Shown: positions 11,501 through 22,300 of the stretch, one piece after another
Layout of the letters: each line of letters begins with the position of its first letter
Numbering within the stretch: the first letter of the stretch is position 1
Assembly (NCBI GenBank): GCA_022818135.1
Contig: JAFMSR010000015.1
Coordinates: forward strand, 3,273,859 to 3,337,858
Direction of reading: 5' to 3'
Origin: Saxidomus purpurata
Lineage: Eukaryota; Mollusca; Bivalvia; Venerida; Veneridae
Length of the DNA stretch: 64,000 nucleotides
The notes under the pieces: model-generated
What the model was told of the DNA's origin: nothing
The model's input: the letters and a program-made list of their open reading frames with translations, nothing else
The model's database searches: none
Program-made: the position numbers and the translations under genes

Positions 11501-13617
11501 CAGGTATGACTATGCACCTTCTGCTAATCGAAACCTAAAAATTAATTAAAAGTGTCACAATATAAAACACTGATGTGAGAAAATAAGCACTATTGCGCAA
11601 TTACAAAATGTTTTAAAATAACATTTGTAATGTAATATGAATCTAGAAGTATAAAGCAGTCTTTTAGAACTACTTACATGTTGATGACTGACTTATAGTA
11701 TAATTATATTATCAAGTAGTATTAATATATACCTGTATTATTCAGATAGTATGGGCAAAAGTTTATAACTCAATTAGTATTATGGTTTTATTGATTTCAC
11801 AAGTATGAGTTGACATTCACTTATTTTATTAATTTCAGAATTAGTAATTCAAAAATTATATATCAAAATGTCGCAAGTATTAAAACTTATACATATATGC
11901 TCAATCAAGAGTATCATATGTCATTAACTTCAGTAATGTATCGTATATATTTATGCTGTATTATCACTGAATAGCTTACCCACCTTCTCAACAGAATTAA
12001 ACCTGAATCGTCAAACATTGCACGGAATGCGGAATCCTCCTTCGCCGATTATAGAGGATCAGTTTATCTATCAACAAGACTGGGAACAGAGTAGAAGGCC
12101 AGTACCTAATAATGAGATATTTGTTCCTACTCAAAGCAGCACAAGGCTGGACCTTCAACCAGGAGAACGACAAGCAGCAACGGAGATGAGGCAGAAATTA
12201 GATTTCGAAAGACAACAGCGAGAGCGACGGCTTTACAACAGCAGGATAGGTCAAGGTAAAGAAATTGATACACCTTCAAAGGTCATAAACAATTATTGAG
12301 CTGTATGCACATTTCGATCGTTTTAAAATACATCGCATAGTCTTAACCTAGTGCTAAAACTATGTAAGTCACTCCTCATTGATTATTGTTTAGCTCTTTA
12401 CTGATGATACTTTTTAGTAGTCTATAATTTTGAGAGAAAAACATACCTTGAATTAATGCGTACTTGTAGAAATTACATATGCTTTGATTGTGCATGTAGG
12501 AAAATTAAATGATGATTTAATGGCACTGATGTCTATAGTCAAATATGTTTGCCAGTTATGTATTTATAGGCAGTGTTTTTCTTTCGATTTGCGCATACCT
12601 TTTAAACTTGAACTAAATGTTGCTGGAGCAGTGTAACATTTGTGTTTGCTTTTAATATCTTAGCTCTAGACGCCACATTTCGAAACCTAGCCGGGAGAGG
12701 GTCTACAAATAGAATAAGTCCTGGACAATCCGTAGACGTAGTCCATGACTTTGCATCAGATGGGCGGGTTCTCTTAAGGGCTAGACCCTCAGCCAGCAGA
12801 GAAAGGGAACGTACTACAAAAGTGAACATTGTACAGACGACGCCATCTGCTATAAACACGCATACCTCAGGTTAGATGTGAAACTAGGCATCACTGCTTA
12901 AAATATAGAATAGATAGTTCTCACATCTACAATATTTACCTTCGTCAGGCAAGTTTTCATATAAGTAAATAGGGAAATTATAAAATAGTCATATATATAA
13001 ACATAATTAATCCAATATGCAAATGACTCAGCAGGTTTAAGAAAATGTGATTGTCACACACAATTTCTCTGGGTATTGTCTTAATTATCATATATTTGAG
13101 AAAAAACTTAATTCTTATCATTTTTGCCTATTGAAATGGCTGGCAATTCAGAACAAGGGAGGTAAATATTGTAGATGTGGGAACTATCTATAATGTTCAG
13201 AAAGAACATTTTTTAACAGAATGAATATGAACTTGTAGTTTTGAGTAAAAATGGAAAGGAAAACTTGTTTACATATGTTATGTTCAATATCTCTTGTGAA
13301 ATGGTAATCGTAAGACATCAGTTCAAATACATGTAATACATAACTTTTCATTTTAATTGCCTAAGATACAGAAAGAAAACCTGGCATATGCAAATAAATG
13401 CCCGGCAATATTTATTATGATTTTTTCTCTCATTTGAAATATATTTTATTGTAACATGTTTCGTTTGAACCATAATGATTTATGATATGTATTTGTTTTA
13501 TTTTCTCTAGGCGATAGTACCACATGCACACCGTGTGATGACAATTCAACATGTCAGAACGGCAATTATTGCTACCACTCCAGAACATGTACCTTTAGAA
13601 TATGCCAGCCTCTCTGA
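8569..13617 (+). CDS. Paralogue B: secreted protein with N-terminal 4-Cys and C-terminal 6-Cys domains, 246 aa
   Basis: Six exons: 8569-8613, 9080-9142, 11011-11068, 11995-12255, 12664-12870 and 13511-13617. Junction phases run 0,0,1,1,1 and every intron has GT-AG ends (GTAAGA, GTAAGT, GTAAGT, GTAAAG, GTTAGA). Exons 1-2 form a hydrophobic leader ending Ile-Cys-Arg. Exon 3 has ENC-x5-C-x8-CV. Exons 4-5 give a highly polar linker rich in Gln, Arg and Glu (QQRERR and SRERER runs). Exon 6 is the cleanest copy of the terminal domain: C-x2-C-x5-C-x5-C-x5-C-x4-C, ending CQPL and a stop. A poly(A) signal follows 42 bases later. This complete model is the reference for the family. No catalytic motif is visible. 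An extracellular structural, matrix or defence role are all possible. Confidence 0.75.
9344..10382. repeat. Dispersed repetitive element in intron 2 of paralogue B
   Basis: The stretch opens with AGAGGGCCATGATGGCC. It contains many AGGTCAAGGTCA-like blocks around 9480-9960 and ends in a GACAGACGACGGACATCACGC-type segment followed by GCGATCACGAAAGCG. I recognise this opening and ending from repeats common in bivalve genomes, but cannot name the class. It has no long open frame. Boundaries are approximate and it may be a composite of two elements. Confidence 0.45.
10795..10975. repeat. Degenerate DNA-transposon terminal sequence
   Basis: 'AACTCCGTATATAACGAACTT' and later 'TTATATCC...TTATATCCGGATT' match, in the other orientation, the segment at 33435-33512. 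Such ATATAACG/TATCCGGA-rich ends resemble the inverted termini of pogo/Tigger-type elements. Low-complexity similarity is an alternative. Confidence 0.3.
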
Positions 13618-13658
13618 CCTGCAGATGTTGCGCACATTTTTGTGAAATATGAATTCCA

Positions 13659-13664
13659 AATAAA
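13659..13664 (+). terminator. Poly(A) signal of paralogue B
   Basis: AATAAA lies 42 bases after the stop codon at 13615-13617, the usual distance for a short 3' untranslated region. Confidence 0.6.
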
Positions 13665-13679
13665 TTTATTACTTGTATA

Positions 13680-15290
13680 TATACACATTCTCCTGTTTTA
13701 ACTTAGTTTCACATAAAATGGTCATCTTTTGCAAACCGTATGTATTCACGTAATAAATATACCTGGTGTAGCTTTAGAAAGATATTTAGAGCTAAAATGT
13801 CGATAAGTTATTTGTAGAAAAGTAGACCAGCAACCGGCCATAAAAGACATTTATGCAACTGGCATAGCACCCATTTAAATATTTACTTTATAAAGGCAAT
13901 TTAGACTAGCACGAAAGTAAACTTTCATGTGAGTAGTGTAAAGTCCTTTTGTCAATTATAATGCTTCAAGTACGTGACCATGATGGCAATGTGAAATAGC
14001 CACTGACGTCAGTAAATATAATAAAATATATTTCCTTTTACCGATAACTAACAGTTGTGTCAACGTTATCATGTTCGTTATTAAGATAGGTCATACACGT
14101 TTAAGTACGTACGTCAAATCATAAACGCTGACCATTGTATTGTATATATGAGGGGCGTAGCCAGACATATATTTTCACGCGTAAGAGAAAAGAAATGATG
14201 GAGTGTAGCGGGGCGCATGATAGTCCATAGAACAAATGTTGAGCCGGTGGTGCAAGTAAGAACTATAATCCCCAACACACCATCAAATACAGTCTAACAA
14301 TAATCAAACCCACAATAATATAATTCATTCAACAGAAAAAGATAAGTAGATACGAAATAAACTACACTGTATGTAAAACCATATTGAGATGCAAAGAAAC
14401 AAAACTGACAATAGAACTTTTATGTTTGATCTAAAGTCTAAGGACTGTCTATCAGTCACTCAGAGGATAAATATCCTAAATTTCTTATCCAACTTTCAAT
14501 TAATTTTATATAACTTTATCATAATCCTTTGTAATGCGAGTACTTTTGAATGATGCAGTCTTGATAATATGTATTTGTGCTGTTTTGATATGTTATTTAA
14601 ACATGTTTGCTGTAGTGACATGCTCACCTGCATGTTTAAAAAAAAAGAACAATCAAGCAAACAAATAAACAAACAGACAAATGTGCATATTCTTTCAATA
14701 TTAAACACCAAGATGTGTCCCCTCCATGCGAAAAAAGCGCATACCTTACAAGGTTTTTAATTTATCCCAGGTTAAAATACATAAAATGATCTTTATGATA
14801 TATATATACAATGTATATATATATTGCAATAAGATATTTTGCTTTGAAAAGATTTAAGTCCCAATTCTGAAACGGCAGAAATATAGTCGTTAAAGTTAAC
14901 CAGCTGTTAACTTAATCGTCGATTAAAGTTTCAAACAACTGGGCCCAGAGCTTTGAATTTGTTTGTTGCCAGTATAGCAACATTTAGCATCACCACCAGG
15001 TTAGATATTATCATATATATTTCAACTCTAAGATGAATAGTTATAGCACTTTTTTTCGAACAGAGCTCGATATTTTTGGCGGCAAAGGGAGTGAACTTTG
15101 TAAGAAAGAAATGGGCAGATGCAATGTAATTATAAATAGAAGAATGGTGAAAATAAAGGTAAATGTAAGGCCATTTATAAACTGCGAATGCACAACAACT
15201 TAGACCGAGCTGTTCCAAGAGTTTTGTTTGACATATTTGAGTGATTGTACAAATATTACTTATATTTAAACGTATGAAATGCAAACACAC
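13680..15290. other. Spacer without a supported gene
   Basis: Mostly AT-rich unique-looking DNA. A minus-strand open frame at 14931-15290 is hydrophobic and lacks splice signals. The 'CAACTGGGCCCAGAGC' segment near 14936 and 'GGGGCGTAGCCAG' near 14153 look like pieces of dispersed repeats. Confidence 0.35.
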
Positions 15291-15299
15291 ATATTAGAC

Positions 15300-15720
15300 G
15301 TTGGCATGTCGCTGAAATTGAGAACTTTGTTGGAAACGAATGGTTCACGAATTTTTAACAGGACAGCACGGACACCATCGCTGAAGGGCATAGTTAACAT
15401 AGTTTTGTTGTTGGCATCGGCTTTCAATGTGACCAGTGCTAACGGAACCAGTACTCACAGGTTCGGGAAAAACTGAAAAAAACAACAAAAAAATGCATAA
15501 AGTTTGATTTCCTTTCTTTGGGTGCTTTTACTTTCCCCGATGTGAAGCGCCGACACATGGGTTCCATCTTGAGAACCAAACACTGTCATCATTTTGTTAA
15601 CTTTTATAGTGTCTTTCATATTCGTTTCCTGGATATTATTGCCCACCGGAATGTAAACAGTGCTAATAGTGTGGTTACTTTGTATGTTGTTTTTCAATCT
15701 GCATAATACTATATATATGT
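15300..15720 (-). pseudogene. Possible minus-strand coding remnant, family unrecognised
   Basis: Reading the minus strand, an acceptor (ATTATGCAG) near 15704 opens a frame running to about 15533. Its composition looks protein-like (TVYIPVGNNIQET, MMTVFGSQDGTHVSALHIG) and it could end at a GTAAAA donor. Downstream, 15470-15300 holds two overlapping open frames, one of which (VTLKADANNKTML, SDGVRAVLLKI) also looks coding but is reached only through a frame change. No start codon or complete gene is visible. It may be a decayed gene fragment or chance. Confidence 0.25.
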
Positions 15721-16099
15721 ATGTGATGTGAACATATTTCTTTCTTTTGAAATAACGATCAAGCTTGGAGAATTGTCCAAGGAGGTAGCAAATCTGCAGC
15801 AACCTGGTAAAACATGTTCTTTGAATTAAACAACAACAACATACATTAGGCTAAAATTTGACCAACAATATTGATCACCGCAGTTGTGTTTTTATACCTT
15901 TGGAATTTGTCAGAACGTTCGCTGAACAATTAAAATGATTGTTCATTATACTATAAAAAATAGTTCATGTCATTTATGTATTTATAAACATGTGATAAAT
16001 TAGTTACAATGCAGTTGTAAACAATCAAGGTAAACTCCACAATCAGATCTCAGTGTGGTTTTCATCAATCATTCGCAAAACAAATATTTACTAAAAATA

Positions 16100-16800
16100 A
16101 AGAACACAATATATAAATATAGAGGAAAAAAATCTGTACATTAATTAACATTCTAACACGATCTGCAATGTTCCTTACATAAATATAGAGGAAAGGAATC
16201 TGCACTGTTTAACAACACAATCATCTTTTCCACGGACAATACGTGCAGTAAATGACACAGGCATCCAATCGCAGTTACAATGAAATACTTCTACGCGTTG
16301 AACATAGTTCCGGGTATTTTTCAAATACAATGTCGTGTTAGAATCGAAATGATAAATGCATCCCTGAATTTAATCGTTGATTAGCATACAATCAGTCGTT
16401 CGGATGCTACGCACTCGTGATTTGATAACTACGCAGCCGAACCCCTGGCTGTATGTTAATCAATGATATCATACAAAGACACATTTATAATTTCTAAAAT
16501 AAAATACATCATATTTTTCCGCGCAAAATACGTGTGGCATTTCATTCCGTGTTGATAAGTTACAATGAAATATTACTACCCGTTGAGCATAGTTAAAGAC
16601 AATATCGTGTTAGAATCGAAAATTACATGTGTCCCTATATTTAAGTGATGATTAAAATGGTCAGTCGCTCGGATGCCAAAAATTAAACCACTCGTTCTAT
16701 GCATTCGTGATTTAACTACTACCCATCCGAACTCCCGGCTGCATTTCAATCAATAATAAAGTACAGGAACGTATTTAATATTTCCAATTGCATTGTCATT
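16100..16800. repeat. Diverged tandem duplication, unit about 290 bp
   Basis: Two blocks, about 16227-16514 and 16515-16800, carry the same markers in order: AATACGTG, TTACAATGAAATA, CGTTGA(A/G)CATAGTT, CGTGTTAGAATCGAAA, CAGTCG(T/C)TCGGATGC, CCGAAC(C/T)C. A shorter direct repeat (ATAAATATAGAGGAAA) at about 16114 and 16180 precedes them. No coding potential is seen. Confidence 0.55.
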
Positions 16801-17584
16801 GTGTTTTTATATGAAACACAAGACTTAGTGCGGTTTGCCGTTCCGCAAATTTGAATGTAACCGTTCTAAATCAAAATCGAGGGAACTTTAAAAGTTTTTA
16901 AAATAATTATTTAACTACCATTGTGAAATACTGGTACAGTATATGTTAAGTAGCGGTTGATAACTAACAATAAATATGACATGTCCAGAGGTGCATACAA
17001 CCTCTAAAACATTGGTGATGCTGCAGAATAACATAGCGTAAAATAGTACATAATGATTTCTTTTTCAGATGCGTGTATTTCTTCTTTGTATGAAAAGTCG
17101 AGCTTTGTATTGCATCGAAATGACGTGATCCACACGTTACGTTATGTTAAGTGACTTATGATATGGTTAATGATGTATACGGAAAACAGCGCGAAACGTG
17201 TGTGCTGAAATATATGAAGATTGCTTACTTGCTTACAACCACATCCGGATTTACTCAGAATAAAATGGTTTTTAATAGAACATTATAGAATTGTTTTACC
17301 ATGCTGAATACTTTTCACGAAGTTATAATTTTGATCCGTTTCAAACACCAACGGAGTAAGGAATATTCGGTAAAACATAATATTAATTGTTATTATAATT
17401 TAGATACTAGCAGTGTAATACTGTTGTTCTCATAGTAACTGTTAACAATCTTGAACATACACAAAATGTAGTCTATGAAAATTCAAAAGTACGGTCCAAA
17501 CGTCCATTACAAACTTTTATGTAAACTTTCACAAAAAAAAAAATGAAATTTAAAGCACATTTTAGTGCAGAAGAAGGTCATCAG

Positions 17585-18068
17585 AGGTCCATTACAAAGA
17601 CCAAATCTAATTTTCTTTTAAATCTGGAATTAATGCAGGGAAATACAGTTTGAAACTGGCCTCTTAAACTTCACAAATTTGTTTGAAATACTGTTGCAGA
17701 AAAACAAGTGCATGTTTTTGTATTTCCTTAGATTGACTTTATTCCATGTTGTCAACAGTCAGAGATATACGTTGTACATCATTGCAAGTAAAGTTATTTT
17801 AACAGGCATGCCTCTTCATGTACAACCTTTTACAGCCTCTTCCTGGGAGACTTCTGGAAAATTACAAAGATATCTGATAACTGGAAAACCTGCTTTAGTT
17901 TTTAAAAGGCAAAATATAATTAATAATAATTAATTCTTTTGTTAAACTCAAATTTCCAACATAATATGGTCACATTGGATGCAGAAGGTCATATATTTCC
18001 TTCTGAGAAGACGCCCGTTACAATTCCAGATTTAAAAGAAAATTCGATTTGGTCCTAGTAATGGACCT
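17585..18068. mobile_element. MITE with about 47-bp terminal inverted repeats, copy 1
   Basis: The left end begins AGGTCCATTAC and the right end is its near-perfect inverse (GTAATGGACCT). The inverse match extends about 47 bases through an ACCAAAT block and a TTTTCTTTTAAATCTGGAATT block. The element is 484 bp with no transposase. It matches 56594-57129 along its length (shared ACTTCTGGAAAATTACAAAGA and TTCTGAGAAGACGCCCGTT blocks) in the same orientation. The flanks show no clear target-site duplication, so the superfamily is undetermined. Confidence 0.75.
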
Positions 18069-19319
18069 TTAAAGCATATAATAGTGCAGTTTGGCTATTC
18101 AAGTCATAGGTTTACGTGACTGACCTTTAAGTACCTTAAAAAACCTCTCATGCGCTGATTTGCCGGGAATCATGTGATAGGCCCCGCATTTTCTTATATA
18201 AAAAAAATGCACGTCAAAGGTATTGAATTTGTACACTGTAATAAAGACAAACGATTCAATATGTGTGTTATAAATATGCACTTATAGTACGTAATAGAAG
18301 GTAAAATATCATTGGATAATAATTATAGCCAGTGGTAACTGGTCACTAACAATACGCGCTATATTGAGTTTCAGGGCTGGTCAAAAAGTTGTATTCGTCT
18401 TACACTCACTTGTACTACTTTGCTAGTTAAATATTGTAAAATGCTTATAAGAAGTGCTTATGTGCGTATAAGCATTAATTTGTCACTATCAGTTTCCCAT
18501 ATCAATAGCTTTAAGGTAAATGTAGCTCAGTTAAGGCTCTGGAAAAAGGTGTACAGTACACCAAATGCTATAATGCCAGATATTATTCTTCTTAAAATAA
18601 ATCTTCCAACGATTGATAAAAATCTTTCCCTTTGGCGAATATAATTATAATGTTCATTGGCACTTAGTCCCCATATTTACAATTCTTCTTATCGTTCACT
18701 TACGTTGTTCAAATGTTCGCCCGCCAAAAATGTAGAAAAATAACTGATAGTATTTTGTGTGAACTTTTAAATAATTGAAATAAATTATAATCATCATCTA
18801 TTAATAGGACGAGGCTAGGGAATCAGTTATGCATTATAGTATAATGCATTTTAATTATAAAACAAACGTTCATTAGATGCTATGTTTGGGAAAGTGACGT
18901 TCACATTATTTATAGTTACGTCATAGTAATTCACTGGGGTAACTGTCTTAAGCGGGGAATGAGGCTCTGACTTAAGATAAGATTTTCTAGCACTGGTAAA
19001 AACTGCAGATATCACCATCTAGTATGCAAGAAATGCATGTATTATATCTATAATTATTAATCAACAAACTAGCGGCGTTATGTATTAAATATAACAGAAA
19101 TGATAAATACCGTAAAGTAAAATTACCATACCACAAAAAAATGTATAAATGTATCTTTGTACATTTTAAACAGCCCTGTATATCTGTCGTGTCAAGTTTG
19201 ATTGACAGGTTATATTTTTGACGCAAGAAAGCCATTAACTGAATACTTTATTGTTATTTCTGTACGCTATATCTGTCTTACCCTACGCATAGATCTTTAC
19301 AATCACAAGATTATCAAAA
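18069..19319. other. Spacer before paralogue C
   Basis: AT-rich DNA with short open frames only. No splice-consistent exon, cysteine motif or RNA gene is seen. Confidence 0.4.
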
Positions 19320-22300
19320 ATGGATACTTGCAAGTTAACATCTTATTATCTAAAAACTTTGGTAAGTTTTGTTAATTAATTATATATACAATAATTAAAA
19401 ATTGCCGCAATAATGTGCCCGTTAATTTTTGGAGGAACTTTTCTGAAAGTATTTAAAAGTAGTAAAAGTTTTATTTTATGAAAGTCAATGCAGTTTTACT
19501 GCATTTATTTTATCATTTGATTGTTTACATATGAAATGTTCAAATTATTTGGTTCAGATTTGAATGGTCTATACTGTTAGTAGTATGGTATGTTGTGGAG
19601 ATTTAGGATACAATGAATAAAAACTTGGCATCTTTGGGTTGCGGGGTGTCGGGGGGTGGGGGCGAAAAGTAGGTCACGGGTAATTTTGTAATAGAATTCT
19701 TTAAGGATAACTTCGAAATATAAACGTCTGTCAATTAAGTAGGATACCTTCATGTATGAGCATTCAGTGTGGATATCTAAACATCGGAGCATTCCATGGG
19801 GATACCGTAACTTCTTATCAGTGAATAGTAATATTTTACATGTGGACATTCCGGTGGGGTACCTCAACCTCTGACCATTTTATCGGGATATTTAAATGCC
19901 TCTTCATTTATTGGAATATATGTCTGTCTAATTGTCAACATTATACCTTAATTGCTGATTATTTCATGCGGATACCACAACGTCTGATAATTTACTAGGG
20001 ATACCCCATAACGTCAAATCTTTTCATGGGGATCCCTTAACGTTTAATCATTTCATGGGGATTCTTTGGATACATTAACGTTTCCGCATCACTTTTAGTA
20101 CAAATTCATATTTATATTTATTTACAATGAATGTTTATGCGTAGTAGCTTACTACAATTTTCTTTTTTTCTTTGATTTGATTTTAGACTTCAGGTTCTGC
20201 TACGTTTTTCTCCAATCATTTACATTTCATATGTATTCAGTAATAGATCACTTCTATTATATTTATTTCTAAATAGTAGACTTTTCTTACAATTTGCAGA
20301 TATTATTTCTTTTTCCAAACATGATGGACACACAAAGAATCACATGCCCTGTAAGTACCAAATTATTTTATAAAACTAGAGTTATCGCGTTTCTATAACG
20401 TGATTGTAATGAACTGTTCAAATCTTTCTTGGTTAGTTTTAGAGCAAATTTTACGTAAGTTGCTTGTTAAAGTACATCTACTAGATAGAATGTTTATGGC
20501 TTAAATTTAAATATTACTTTCATATACTAGTAGCTTATGATTAATGCATGTATCTACAAGTGATAATTTAACAGCGTGTAACCTTGTGATTTATCAAAGT
20601 GATATTTCCAGAAATATTTCTTTGATAAATCGTGTGATTTCACGCTTATTGTGAATTTTGACTATTTAGGTGTTTTTAAGTTCAACTTTTCCAATCGTTT
20701 TTTTCGTAAAAAGTCTACTCTTGTATTTTTTTATCGCGGTTTTGTTAAAAGATACCTTAACCAAAATCATTTTATCACTTTGTCTTGATTTGAAATGTTG
20801 ACAAATGGAGACCCGAAATAACTTTTCTTTCGTGAAAGTCATTACTTGTACATAGTAAACACAAGGAAATCAATGTACTATTGGCAGTCAGGTGACCAAC
20901 CACGGTATAGGATTTACTTTTTTGTCCATAGCTAATATTGTTAATAAATTTATTTTTAATTTGCCTTTACTGATACTGAACTGCTTCGAAGATATTTAAT
21001 TTCAGGTCTTATGTAAACATATTGAAACCAAATGCATAACTTCTATTTCCGAAGAATGGAAACACTTCACGTATTCTGAAATATGCGGGAAAAAAAAGAC
21101 TTCTGTCAGTACGCGAAAATAAGTTGGTTTACAGTGCATTGTGGTTACTATACCGGATATTTTCACAACTTTCCGCGAATTTGATATATCACTCTATCGT
21201 GTAACACTTAAATATTCTTCTTTCTAATTGATAATTACAGATGATTATCTATCATTTTCCATCACAGTATTTAATGTTTAATTATAATTTAAACTGTGAT
21301 TATGTAACACGAAATTTACATTAGAAAAGTCAGGACTTCGACCTGTAAAGAATGCTGTATGTATCACATCAAAACATATCTATCATTCTATACAATAACA
21401 TTTACTTACTCATTGATATACTGTCGAAGGCGTAGGTGTATTCCTCACATTTTTGCGCAATATTGTATTTGAAATAAGTTTACATTCCCTGTTGAAAGCA
21501 GGTACATTTTGATACATTTTAAAACTAAATGACTTTCGTCCTGTAAGGCTAAATACATACCTCAATGTAACATGATTCACTACTCCCATGAATTTAGATA
21601 GTTGTGCAGACGAAGCAAAGCCGATTGTACCATTACAAAAGACGAAGGAACGCAGAATGCCAGCTCTGTTTATTTTCAATCTGCTTTACTTGTGATACTA
21701 TTCATTTTTTCAAGTGTTTGCCTTTTAATTTTTAAAGTGTTTGCCTTTTCATTTTGCAAGTGTTTTTCAAGTGTTTGCCTTTTCATTTTTCAAGTGTTTG
21801 CCTTTTCATTTTTAAAGTGTTTGCCTATTCATTTTTCAAGTGTTTGCCTTTTCATTTTGCAAGTGTTTGTCTTTTCATTTTGCAAGTGTTTGCTTTTTCA
21901 TTTTTCAGTTGTTTGCCTTTTCATTTTTCAAGTGTTTGCCTTTTCATTTTTCAAGTGTTTGCCTTTTCCAGACTGCCTGTGATATGGGATACACATGTGC
22001 TATGGTACGACACGATAGAGGACCACCCACACCAGGCTGTATAAGTAAGAATGGACGAATATTCATGTCATAAACTTCCATCCTTCTGCTGTTTCCGTTT
22101 AAAATGCGAATGTGATGACATCTGGAATGAGTGTTCGAGAGCGTTTATATAAGCTACGGAGCTTTCTTCGTAATCGAAATAAAATGATATGAAGTCTATT
22201 TTCATCATTTTAGAAGTCAATGGTCTGGATCAAAATCATCACATTCTTTTTTAAGTAAGATGGTTACATCAGCTAGATTATTTGCAATCAAGCCAAATAT

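Noticed and set aside
21602..21982. 126-codon frame of Phe/Cys/Leu repeats looking like a membrane protein
   Set aside because: It is the translation of the 23-bp pyrimidine-rich minisatellite in an intron.
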